Origin: Blautia massiliensis (ex Durand et al. 2017)
GTDB lineage: Bacteria; Bacillota; Clostridia; Lachnospirales; Lachnospiraceae
Reading direction: 5' to 3'
Assembly (NCBI RefSeq): GCF_001487165.1
Contig: NZ_LN913006.1
Span: forward strand, 1,363,293 to 1,427,292
Length of the DNA: 64,000 nucleotides
The notes beneath the pieces were generated by a model that worked only from the letters and a program-made list of their open reading frames with translations, was not told the DNA's origin and made no database searches. How positions within the stretch are numbered: position 1 is the first letter of the stretch; each line of letters starts with the position of its first letter. Shown here piece by piece: positions 34,237-42,173 of this stretch. Made by a program: the position numbers and the translations under genes.

Positions 34237-35775
34237 TTGAAACTCAGTGCAAAACTCATCTGCTATCATTTACAGAAATCTTTTCCCCTGCATACATCCA
34301 GGCTGGATACAATTCCTTCCCTTTCCTGCCCTTCCTGCTTTGAAAAGAACACCTCTCTTCAGGATGGGCGTGTTTACCTTATCACAGATCCGGATTTTCA
34401 GCTCACTTTTCATCATCCCAAAAATATTCTGTTCCTGATGATTGGAAAAATCTATCAGAACTACGAATTAACTCAGCCAAACATGTGTATCATCCCTGAA
34501 GATATTCCGGTCAATATTGTCTTTAACAGGATTCAGGATATTTTTATCCTCTATGATCAGTGGAATCAGTCCCTGATGGATTCCCGTCTCCGGAACGCAT
34601 CTATCCAGGAGCTTCTAGATCTTACAGCTTCCGTTATCCCTAATCCAATAATGCTGATCGGTATGGATTTTACTATCATTGCCTCCAGAGACTGGAATCT
34701 AAGTGATCTTTCCAATTCTGTTTTGGGTTCCACTGAAAATTCCTGGGCTATTGTGGACAGCCTGAAGCAGGATCCTCATTACGAAGAGGCTTTTTATAAA
34801 ACCGGATATTTTTATTATCCGGGAAATGGCCTTACTGCTCCTTCTCTTTGCGTAAATATCTCCAATAGTGATAAAGCAGTATACAGGCTGATGTTTTCCG
34901 AAGGTGAGGTTCCCCTGGATGATACGTTTGGTTTTGTTCTGGAGTACCTTTCCCAGATGGTATCCCATGCACTTTCCACAGGTATCATGCACAGTCGGGA
35001 TAAAGCTTTTCCTCTTCATCAGATTTTTATGTCCATTCTGACAGATCCCGGAGCTGATTATGTAAAAATCAGTCAGCAACTGACAAATGTGGGATGGCTT
35101 TCTTCCCATATGTATCAATGCATCCTGATCCAGACCGGACTGATCGACCAGAAAAATCTGACACTTAATGCCATCTGTAACTATCTGGAAAATACAATTC
35201 CTGCCACCTGTGCCACGGAACATAAAGGCAATGCTGTGCTTTTTATCAATCTGGATCTCTGCACTCTGACTATCCATGAGATTTCCGATAAGATCGAGGG
35301 CTTTATCAAAAGCAGCATGTTAAGCGCCGGATACAGCCGGAAGATGCTTGGACATTTTAATTTCCACCGGCAATACACGCAGGCTTCTGTTACCCTGCAG
35401 GTTGGAAAACGCAAAAATCCCGCAGAAAGTATCCACTATTTTGACTCCATCGCTCTGCCCTATATTCTGGAACAGGCAACCAAAAAGCTTCCTGCTTACA
35501 TGATCTGTCACGAAAAGCTTCTGTCAATGAAATATAAGGATGAGGCAAAGCAATCTCATCTCTATGAAACACTGCGTTGTTTTCTGGAGCACAACCAGAA
35601 CATTTCTCATACTGCCAGCGCTTTATTTATCCACAGAAGTACTCTTCTTTATCGTCTGGATAAGATCAAAGCTTTTCTGGATTCAGATCTTACAGACAGA
35701 AACGAGATCCTGTATCTGTTGCTTTCTTTTCATCTGATGGATATGGAAGAAGAAAACCGGAATGCAAGATCATAA
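34237..35775 (+). CDS. PucR/CdaR-type transcriptional regulator
   Basis: 512 aa. TTG start (34237-34239), 6 bases after GGAAGGAGGA. The C-terminal HTH (~455-505) is typical of PucR: LRCFLEHNQNISHTASALFIHRSTLLYRLDKIKAFLDSDL. The middle (~300-420) resembles the GGDEF-like domain of CdaR regulators, and the N-terminal 1-290 is a less conserved sensing region. Effector and targets unknown. Convergent with the TrmH gene; a short hairpin AAAACG/CGTTTT at about 35776-35810 may end both. Confidence 0.82.
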   Translation: MKLSAKLICYHLQKSFPLHTSRLDTIPSLSCPSCFEKNTSLQDGRVYLITDPDFQLTFHHPKNILFLMIGKIYQNYELTQPNMCIIPEDIPVNIVFNRIQDIFILYDQWNQSLMDSRLRNASIQELLDLTASVIPNPIMLIGMDFTIIASRDWNLSDLSNSVLGSTENSWAIVDSLKQDPHYEEAFYKTGYFYYPGNGLTAPSLCVNISNSDKAVYRLMFSEGEVPLDDTFGFVLEYLSQMVSHALSTGIMHSRDKAFPLHQIFMSILTDPGADYVKISQQLTNVGWLSSHMYQCILIQTGLIDQKNLTLNAICNYLENTIPATCATEHKGNAVLFINLDLCTLTIHEISDKIEGFIKSSMLSAGYSRKMLGHFNFHRQYTQASVTLQVGKRKNPAESIHYFDSIALPYILEQATKKLPAYMICHEKLLSMKYKDEAKQSHLYETLRCFLEHNQNISHTASALFIHRSTLLYRLDKIKAFLDSDLTDRNEILYLLLSFHLMDMEEENRNARS

Positions 35776-35798
35776 AAAACGGAAACTCTCTTAAATAT

Positions 35799-36623
35799 TT
35801 AGCGTTTTCCCAGCTGCCAAAATGCAACTGCACTGGCTGCCGCCACATTCAGTGAATCCACACCGTGTGCCATTGGAATACATACCGTATAATCACAGTC
35901 CGCAATGGTCTCCGAAGCAAGGCCATCCCCCTCTGTTCCAAGAACTACTGCCAGTTTTTCTTCTGCCATCAAATGAGGATCATCAATATCAAAGGAATCC
36001 TCCCTAAGAGCCATGGCTGCCGTCTTAAATCCCATCGCTTTCAGAGACCGGATTCCTTCCGTTTTCCACTCTGTTTTTTCATCAAAAAATGTCCATGGTA
36101 TCTGGAATACGGTTCCCATGCTGACACGGATCGCACGGCGGTACAATGGATTGCTGCACCCCGGTGTCAGCAGCACCGCATCCATCCCAAGAGCCGCCGC
36201 AGAACGAAAGATCGCGCCTATATTAGTAGGATTTACCACATTTTCCAGAACTGCGATCCTGCGGGCATTTTTGCATACATCGACTATATCAGGAAGCGCC
36301 GGCCGGCGCATTGCACAGAGCATTCCTCTTGTCAGCTTGAATCCAGTCAGCTGCGTCAACACATCAAATTCTGCCGTATAAACCGGGATGTCTTCACAAC
36401 GACGGATCAGTTCTTTTGCCTCACCCTCAACATGTTTATGTTCCACCAGAAAAGAAATCGGCTGGCACCCGGAATCTAAAGCTCTCTCAATAACCTTCGG
36501 GCTCTCCGCAATAAAGATCCCCTTCTCCGGTTCTGCCCGGTTCAAAAGCTGTATCTCCGAGATCCTGGCATATACATCCAGCTCCGAAGCGTTGAAATCT
36601 GTGATTTCTATGATATTTGACAT
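35799..36623 (-). CDS. TrmH/SpoU-family RNA 2'-O-methyltransferase
   Basis: 274 aa from MSNIIEITDFNASELD; CAGGAG precedes the ATG. N-terminal substrate-binding part (EPEKGIFIAESPKVIERALDSG) and C-terminal SPOUT knot: LENVVNPTNIGAIFRSAAALGMDAVLL (N-x-G-x-x-R), VLGTEGDGLASE and IPMAHGVDSLNVAAASAVAFW. Methylates ribose in rRNA or tRNA; the exact target cannot be told. The longer open frame upstream has no ribosome site. Confidence 0.88.
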   Translation of the reverse strand: MSNIIEITDFNASELDVYARISEIQLLNRAEPEKGIFIAESPKVIERALDSGCQPISFLVEHKHVEGEAKELIRRCEDIPVYTAEFDVLTQLTGFKLTRGMLCAMRRPALPDIVDVCKNARRIAVLENVVNPTNIGAIFRSAAALGMDAVLLTPGCSNPLYRRAIRVSMGTVFQIPWTFFDEKTEWKTEGIRSLKAMGFKTAAMALREDSFDIDDPHLMAEEKLAVVLGTEGDGLASETIADCDYTVCIPMAHGVDSLNVAAASAVAFWQLGKR

Positions 36624-36687
36624 GGTTATTTTTCTCCTGTTCTGTCTTCTTGTTTTCATCCTGCTATTGTAACAGAATCTCTTTGCA

Positions 36688-36724
36688 AAAGAAAGCCAGG
36701 TGTTATATGTTTCCACCTGGCTTT
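36688..36724 (-). terminator. Terminator of the alpha/beta hydrolase gene
   Basis: AAAGCCAGGTG (36692-36702) pairs with CACCTGGCTTT (36714-36724), followed by CTTTTG on the minus strand. Confidence 0.8.
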
Positions 36725-36754
36725 GCTGCTACTTGTAAAACAATTTGTTTATAT

Positions 36755-37561
36755 TCAGATTCTCACTTCCATCCACCGGATCATATCCCCGATCACTTCA
36801 TCTTTACAATACTCATTCAGGATCTCATGAAAAAGTCCGCCGTAGATCTTCATCTGCTTGTCTTTTGATCCTGCTTCTTTAAAGAAATCATAGGTATCCT
36901 GTACACTTACCAGACCGTCTTTCTCGCCGTGTGTCATAAGGACCGGATAATGGAACTCTGCTTTTTTCTCTTTGAACCAGTCAAGTCCGTCGCAGATCGC
37001 ATAGCATAACCCCGCTGTAAAGGACTGTTTATTGTATGGATCTTTTCCGTACCAGTCTACCACTTCCTGTACAGAGCATACACCTGAACCCAGCTGATTG
37101 GCAAGGCGCGTATGTACATCCATTTCTCCCGGCACACCACGTATCAGATTGCCGTTATCTGCGGTCAGCGCACCACTGGTAATGATCCCCCGGAGCTTTT
37201 TGTCCGGATATTTGGCTCCGTACAGAGAAACTGTAAAGCCTCCCATGCTGTGTCCAAGAAGAAATACCGGGATATCCGGATTTTCTTCAATTGCCATATC
37301 CACAACTACGTTGGTGTCGTCCAGAAGCTCGTTGAAATCTGAATAAAAAGTCTCTTCACCCTCAGACCGTCCATGTCCTCTGTGATCAAAACGATAGGTT
37401 CCGATTCCCGCCTCATGAAGTTTTTCCGCAAAATAATCGTACCTGCCTTGGTGCTCACAAAGTCCGTGGACAATCACGATCACAGCTTTATTGTCTGCTG
37501 CTGTTTCTTTTTTCAGATACAGTTTCGTTCCGTCAAACGATGTGATCATACTTTCACCCAT
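36755..37561 (-). CDS. Alpha/beta hydrolase (monoacylglycerol lipase-like)
   Basis: 268 aa, no signal peptide. Oxyanion region VHGLCEHQGRYDYFAEKL, FDHRGHGRSEG, nucleophile S in LLGHSMGGFTVSLYG, acid D in LMTHGEKDGLVS and catalytic H in GGLFHEILNE: complete triad of the serine aminopeptidase/lysophospholipase family (Hydrolase_4). Likely acts on monoacylglycerols or lysophospholipids; substrate not provable. AGGGAGGG ribosome site. Own promoter and terminator. Confidence 0.88.
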   Translation of the reverse strand: MGESMITSFDGTKLYLKKETAADNKAVIVIVHGLCEHQGRYDYFAEKLHEAGIGTYRFDHRGHGRSEGEETFYSDFNELLDDTNVVVDMAIEENPDIPVFLLGHSMGGFTVSLYGAKYPDKKLRGIITSGALTADNGNLIRGVPGEMDVHTRLANQLGSGVCSVQEVVDWYGKDPYNKQSFTAGLCYAICDGLDWFKEKKAEFHYPVLMTHGEKDGLVSVQDTYDFFKEAGSKDKQMKIYGGLFHEILNEYCKDEVIGDMIRWMEVRI

Positions 37562-37632
37562 AATAAAACCCTCCCTTTTCTTTCTGCGAGATACATATCC
37601 CCATTATATGTCTCACGCTATCTGATAGATTT

Positions 37633-37661
37633 ATCATATCATGAAATCTGTATTTTGATAA
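37633..37661 (-). promoter_or_regulatory. Probable promoter of the hydrolase gene
   Basis: Minus strand TTATCA (37661-37656), 17-base spacer, TATGAT (37638-37633). Downstream lie a perfect CTATCTGATAG palindrome (~37619-37629) and GAGA-T-ACATAT...ATATGT-CTC (~37588-37614), possible operators or leader hairpins. Confidence 0.5.
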
Positions 37662-37763
37662 CCCCTATTACTAATTATCAGCAATTATATGATTTTTACA
37701 AAAAGTAATGAAAAATAGAGGAGTGACATATTTTGTTCTCTGAACTATAATCACCTCAGTACA

Positions 37764-37833
37764 AAGGGGCTGTCGCACTAAAAAATTAGTGCGACAGCCC
37801 CTTCTTTTTTCATTGTTAGGGCAAATCCCTAAC
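37764..37833. repeat. Two perfect hairpins, possible IS footprint or MITE
   Basis: AAGGGGCTGTCGCACTAA (37764-37781) and TTAGTGCGACAGCCCCTT (37786-37803) form an 18-bp perfect stem with an AAAA loop, followed by CTTTTTT on the plus strand. Then GTTAGGG-N5-CCCTAAC (37815-37833). No plus-strand gene lies upstream to terminate. The GGGGCTGTCGCA sequence recalls ends of some Firmicutes insertion sequences, so this could be a remnant. Confidence 0.55.
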
Positions 37834-37868
37834 AAAAACGGCAGCGGAATATCTACATTTCCGCTGCC
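37834..37868 (-). terminator. Terminator of the Na/Pi cotransporter gene
   Basis: GGCAGCGGA (37840-37848) pairs with TCCGCTGCC (37860-37868), then G and five T's on the minus strand. Confidence 0.85.
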
Positions 37869-37876
37869 TGAATTTC

Positions 37877-39685
37877 TTATTCTACTTCTTCCGGCTCCAT
37901 GCTGAGCATATGGCCTTCCTGATTTCCAATATCATATTTCTGTCCGTATTCCTTGAAATACTGGTAGTAGTCCGCACTGTTTGTGGGATAGATCTTGGAA
38001 TCGTGAATATGAAGATCAGATCCTGTCTCTCCGCTCTTCATAAGTGCCACCATAGCACTTGCACAGTGAGTTGCGATACGACAGAAACTGTTAAGGATAT
38101 CACTAAATACCGTTCCCTCTTCCAGTCCGCATTTGCCCTGGCTCAGTCGCTCTGCATGACGCATCTTCAGTACATCACAAAGTCCTGTGATCACAGCTCC
38201 GAGAGGTGCTACTCTCTGTGCCATTTCTTTATCGTCTTTCATGAAAGCATTGCAGGTTATATTGATATCCTCACGAACTGCCTCCATAACAACATTCAGC
38301 TCATCCCAGGCTTCCTGTGAAAAATTCGTATGGTTATCATGCATTTCATTGGACATATGAGCAATGTAAGAAGCATGATCACCGATACGCTCAAAGTCAT
38401 TGATCGTATGCAGATACAGTGAAGTCTGTCTTGTCTGTGCAGAATTCATCTCTCTCTTTGTCAGCTGGATCAGATACTCTCCTAGACGACTTTCATACTT
38501 GTCGATCAGATCCTCTTTTCGCTGAACCTTATCATACTTATCCTGCTGATAATCATTCAGAAGATTCATGGCTCTGTTGACATTCTTACGGAGCTTCTTG
38601 GACATTCCGTTCATTACACGGTGACACTGTGCGATAGCAAGGGCCGGGTAATTCAGAAGACGCTCTTCCAGAAGATCAAAGTCTGCCTCATCTTCCAGAT
38701 CTTCTTTGTCATCCTTCACAAGCCAGCATACCAGCTTCTCGATCTTTGAAATAAACGGGAACAGCACGATAACCGTTGCCAGACGGAACACCGTATTCAA
38801 AAGCGCGATCGCTACCGGTGTCATGGTCATATCCATAAATGTAAAATGTACAAACGCATTCACGGTATAAAAGATCACAGACCAGAGGATCAGCCCAAAC
38901 AGGTCATTGATCAGATATACAAGAGCAGTTCTTTTACCGTTCTTATTTGCTCCGATGGCTGAGATCAGAACTGGACATGCAGCACCAACACCGATACCAA
39001 GAACGATCGGAAATGCACTTGCAAATGTCAGGATACCGGTTACGGAAAGAGCCTGGAGCACACCGACTGTTGCAGACGCACTCTGGAGTACCGCAGTAAA
39101 AGCGATACCTACGAGAATACCCGCGATCGGATTGGAAAACATAGTCAGCATCTTGATGAACATCGGACTCTCACGCAATGGAGATACCGCACCACTCATC
39201 ATCTGCATACCTGTCATCAGGATTGCAAAACCAAGCATGATATTTCCCACGTTCTTATGTAAGGTACGCTTACAGAACATACGGAAAATAATACCAACTA
39301 CAGCCACAACAGCAGAAATAGTTGCTGTGGAAAGAACACTAGCGATTCCATTTGATCCTTCAATATAAGAAAGACATAAGATCCAGCCAGTAATACTGGT
39401 TCCGATATTGGCTCCCATGATGATACCGATCGCCTGTTTCAGTTTCATCATACCGGAGTTTACAAAACCGATCACCATAACTGTCGTCGCAGAAGACGAC
39501 TGGATCACACTGGTAACACCAGTACCAAGTGCGACACCCTTCAGCGGAGTATTGGTCATCTTATAAAGAAATGCTTCCAGCTTATTACCAGCTGCCAGCT
39601 TCAGACCATCGCCCATTAGGGACATACCAAACAAAAATAATGATACTCCACACAACAAAGATAAGATCATTGAAAAAATTGCCAT
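37877..39685 (-). CDS. Na/Pi cotransporter family protein with PhoU-like domain
   Basis: 602 aa from MAIFSMILSLLCG, 6 bases after AAGGAG; MTKEKI upstream is an alternative start. Two Na/Pi repeats with QSSSATTVMVIGFVN (~60-75) and LQSASATVGVLQAL (~205-218), the QSS motifs that bind substrate. About nine membrane helices, then a cytoplasmic PhoU-like four-helix domain (~345-560: HTINDFERIGDHASYIAHMSNEM). Moves phosphate with sodium, or a related anion. The C-terminal ~40 residues (IYPTNSADYYQYFKEYGQKY) are an extra tail. Promoter 39806-39834. Confidence 0.9.
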   Translation of the reverse strand: MAIFSMILSLLCGVSLFLFGMSLMGDGLKLAAGNKLEAFLYKMTNTPLKGVALGTGVTSVIQSSSATTVMVIGFVNSGMMKLKQAIGIIMGANIGTSITGWILCLSYIEGSNGIASVLSTATISAVVAVVGIIFRMFCKRTLHKNVGNIMLGFAILMTGMQMMSGAVSPLRESPMFIKMLTMFSNPIAGILVGIAFTAVLQSASATVGVLQALSVTGILTFASAFPIVLGIGVGAACPVLISAIGANKNGKRTALVYLINDLFGLILWSVIFYTVNAFVHFTFMDMTMTPVAIALLNTVFRLATVIVLFPFISKIEKLVCWLVKDDKEDLEDEADFDLLEERLLNYPALAIAQCHRVMNGMSKKLRKNVNRAMNLLNDYQQDKYDKVQRKEDLIDKYESRLGEYLIQLTKREMNSAQTRQTSLYLHTINDFERIGDHASYIAHMSNEMHDNHTNFSQEAWDELNVVMEAVREDINITCNAFMKDDKEMAQRVAPLGAVITGLCDVLKMRHAERLSQGKCGLEEGTVFSDILNSFCRIATHCASAMVALMKSGETGSDLHIHDSKIYPTNSADYYQYFKEYGQKYDIGNQEGHMLSMEPEEVE

Positions 39686-39805
39686 AATTTTCTCCTTTGT
39701 CATACTCGCTTCCTGTCATAATCTGTCAGGAGCCATGTTATCCTGAAAATGCAACTTTACATTTCCTTAATCTGGATTTTTCTTATTTTTAACATTTTCC
39801 CATTT

Positions 39806-39834
39806 ATTATGCCACATCAATTTCCATATTACAA
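39806..39834 (-). promoter_or_regulatory. Promoter of the Na/Pi gene
   Basis: Minus strand TTGTAA (39834-39829), 17-base spacer, CATAAT (39811-39806); leader about 110 bases. Confidence 0.6.
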
Positions 39835-39855
39835 CAACAGATTTATTTCGAAAAT

Positions 39856-39900
39856 AAAAAAATCGAAGGCAGCGGATCATCTTCCAAAACTCTGCCTTCG
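39856..39900 (-). terminator. Terminator of the pseudo-methyltransferase/nuclease gene
   Basis: CGAAGGCAG (39864-39872) pairs with CTGCCTTCG (39892-39900), then ATTTTTTT on the minus strand. Confidence 0.85.
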
Positions 39901-39936
39901 AAATGAGTATTTTTGAGTTATTTTTCACAAAATTTT

Positions 39937-41790
39937 TTATTTTTCCAGGCGCATCAGCATATCATCCAAAATATTTTCCAGGTACTCTCCCGTTGTTCTT
40001 TCCCCTTCTTTTTTTATCTGGAGCATCGCTTTCATATCTTCATCAGACAGACAGATGATCAGTTTCCCGCTTTCCCGTAGACTTCCCCGTGCAGCCATTT
40101 TCGCATGTTTATCCGCTCCTTTTCTGGAAATAATGATCGCAACTTTACGGAGAGCTTTTTCGTACAGATATTTTTCTGTAGTGTAAATTTCCCTCTGAGT
40201 AATAGGCTTTTCATAGTTTTTAAACTCGAACACGATATACTTCGTAGAAAAATACTTACAGATCGTGTCAAAAAAATCCTGTGTCACCCCGTTTTTGATC
40301 TTACAGCACATGTCAAAACGATACAGATCTTCCTCTGTTGTCTTCTGCTGCTCCCACAAAGTCAGATATTCTCCAAGGATATATTTCAGAATAGAAACAC
40401 AAAGTTCCTCATATTTCTTGAAAGCTGCACTACCGGTCTCCAACACTTTTAACTGCGCTATATAGCTGTCAGCAACCGATTCCGGATCCGTATTCTCCAT
40501 CTGGCTGCTTTCCTCAAAGATAAAAGGCTCCGGTCTCTCCGGTTCTATGTTTTCCACCGAATAATTCAGAATCGAGATCAGTTCGTTCTTCAGTTCCGGA
40601 TAGTCCTCAAAGAGCCACAGCACATTTCGGATGTCCCAGACATATCCAAGCTTCGCCTCTTCGTACTTTCTCTTAGTCTCATCAGAGACCAGATTCGCCA
40701 CTACACAGATATTTTGTAATGGCAGATCCTTTTTCTGATCTGACACTGCTTTTCCAACCAGACGGCTATAACTCTGCAACCGTTTAAGTGTAGCGATTTC
40801 TTTGGAATCACTGTACATTCTGGTCATAAAGACCCATTCATCGCTTTGGAAAGAAACCCCTTTATATGTAAGGTATTTTTCAAAAAGCTGCTTAAAGCGG
40901 GCCATATTTTCCCAGTTTTTCATCTGCACATCACCCTCTGAATTTATATAGGGTTCTACGCAGAGATTGCGAACGACCTGTTCTGTCACTTTTATGTTCG
41001 GCGCATATATCAGGCTTCTGTACATCCGGCTTTTGTTTGGCACAGAACGTGGAAAATCTTCCGGAAATCCCTTTAATCTGGCTATTTCTTTGTGTGTGAT
41101 CTTATGATAGACGCCATGGATACGGATCAGCGGCATTTTTATCAGATTCAGACGAACCTGCCCGGATTCCCGATAACCGCCTTTTTCCCAACACAAAACG
41201 CTGTCACCGGCATGCGAAGCATCAATCTTCTCTTTCGCAAAATCAATTCTGTAATACCAGGAATCCTGTGGATTCATTTCCACCCAGCCATCCAACAGGA
41301 TACTACTCTTATGGACCTGCACCGGCATGATCATATCCGAAGCATTCACTCTTTTTGAAACAATATATGCAAATTCTTCCCGCAGCGGAAATGCAGTAAC
41401 CTCCGAACTCTGGATATTTTTATGCGTGATATGGTATCCATATTCTTGCAGCTGAAAAATGTGCTCCTTTATGAACCCTTTCCATAATTGCTTTTTCATA
41501 ACAAAAAGAATGGCCGGCGGTCGTCTTCTTTGCACCAGGGTCAAACTATAAAACACCTCTTCTGCTTTCGACTGCGTCAGATCAAAAGCCCAGACATCAC
41601 TGTCCGGAACTGTGGCAGGATCTATGGAAGAAAGGCTGCATGCAGTTACATTTTGACTTATATTTTCCTGATAGATCTCTATCACTTTTCTGTCCGGCTC
41701 ATATGCTTTCAAAATCTCATAACCGGCATTTTGAAAACCAAGAGTCAGCGCACCGATACCGGCATTAAAGATCACCACTGTATTCTTCAT
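39937..41790 (-). CDS. Pseudo-C5-DNA-methyltransferase fused to PD-(D/E)XK nuclease
   Basis: 617 aa. Residues 1-~280 have the C5-cytosine methyltransferase layout. SAM motif I is FNAGIGALTLGFQNAGYEIL (8-27); REEFAYIV (137-144) stands where QNRERVFIV is expected; the C-terminal ITHKEIARLKGFPEDF is at 231-246. However, the catalytic PCQ is absent (DVWAFDLTQSK at 65-75) and ENV is lost (LFVMKK), so it cannot methylate. Residues ~292-420 look like a degenerate nuclease-type module. Residues ~445-617 form a Mrr/REase-like PD-(D/E)XK domain: E461/462, D493 (RFDMCCK), E522-F-K524 (VFEFKNY), ITQREIYTTEKYL and IIISRKGADKH. Predicted DNA-recognising nuclease, possibly anti-phage. Stands alone, with promoter and palindrome at 42057-42098. 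Confidence 0.7.
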   Translation of the reverse strand: MKNTVVIFNAGIGALTLGFQNAGYEILKAYEPDRKVIEIYQENISQNVTACSLSSIDPATVPDSDVWAFDLTQSKAEEVFYSLTLVQRRRPPAILFVMKKQLWKGFIKEHIFQLQEYGYHITHKNIQSSEVTAFPLREEFAYIVSKRVNASDMIMPVQVHKSSILLDGWVEMNPQDSWYYRIDFAKEKIDASHAGDSVLCWEKGGYRESGQVRLNLIKMPLIRIHGVYHKITHKEIARLKGFPEDFPRSVPNKSRMYRSLIYAPNIKVTEQVVRNLCVEPYINSEGDVQMKNWENMARFKQLFEKYLTYKGVSFQSDEWVFMTRMYSDSKEIATLKRLQSYSRLVGKAVSDQKKDLPLQNICVVANLVSDETKRKYEEAKLGYVWDIRNVLWLFEDYPELKNELISILNYSVENIEPERPEPFIFEESSQMENTDPESVADSYIAQLKVLETGSAAFKKYEELCVSILKYILGEYLTLWEQQKTTEEDLYRFDMCCKIKNGVTQDFFDTICKYFSTKYIVFEFKNYEKPITQREIYTTEKYLYEKALRKVAIIISRKGADKHAKMAARGSLRESGKLIICLSDEDMKAMLQIKKEGERTTGEYLENILDDMLMRLEK

Positions 41791-41808
41791 ATATTTTTTC
41801 CTATCTTA

Positions 41809-41962
41809 TTATTTGTACTGTGACAGCAGCTCCAAAAGCTTACCACTGTTGATTGGTTTGTTATAATTGATCCCCACAAGCCAGGATATTCCCTGTACAT
41901 TTCTGTAAAGACTCCGGATAATTTTTCTCCTTTATCTGCTCTATGGCTGTCCGGGCACTCTG
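41809..41962 (-). pseudogene. Remnant of a PD-(D/E)XK/AAA-ATPase-like (DUF1703-type) gene
   Basis: Frame 1 (41962-41879) reads QSARTAIEQIKEKNYPESLQ then KCTGNILA. A one-base shift gives VGINYNKPINSGKLLELLSQ YK and TAA (41809). AIEQIKEKNYPE...GNIL.VGINY is the C-terminal signature of the Lachnospiraceae AAA-ATPase-like/DUF1703 nuclease family. Upstream the frame is closed by TGA. The fragment ends 18 bases before the methyltransferase/nuclease start. Decayed, probably not functional. Seen by eye only. Confidence 0.45.
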
Positions 41963-42056
41963 GTTTCAGTTCAATCTCCTCTCTGGCACTACCGGCATAA
42001 GCATGTACCCGTCACCCCTTCTTAATATCCCCTGAAAAGCAAAATAATTTCACAGC

Positions 42057-42098
42057 ATCATATGTCTATATGATACCATGAAACTATTTTTGCGTAAA
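42057..42098 (-). promoter_or_regulatory. Promoter with overlapping palindrome for the methyltransferase/nuclease locus
   Basis: Minus strand TTTACG (42098-42093), 17-base spacer, TATCAT (42075-42070). ATCATAT-GTCT-ATATGAT (42057-42074) is a perfect 7-bp inverted repeat covering the -10 box and likely start, so a repressor could close the promoter. The rest of 41963-42056 shows nothing recognisable. Confidence 0.6.
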
Positions 42099-42103
42099 GA
42101 TTT

Positions 42104-42151
42104 TATAAAAAAGCCTCAGAGTATTTTCGCATATACATACTCTGAGGCTTT
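42104..42151 (-). terminator. Terminator of glmS
   Basis: AAAGCCTCAGAGTAT (42110-42124) pairs perfectly with ATACTCTGAGGCTTT (42137-42151), then T's on the minus strand. Confidence 0.9.
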
Positions 42152-42173
42152 CTCTATAGTCCATATATATTTT

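Noticed and set aside
34033..34269. 78-codon open frame on the minus strand spanning the PucR leader
   Set aside because: Its first 48 codons lie upstream of the AAGGAG site and the -10 box; only the part from the GTG at 34125 is plausible.
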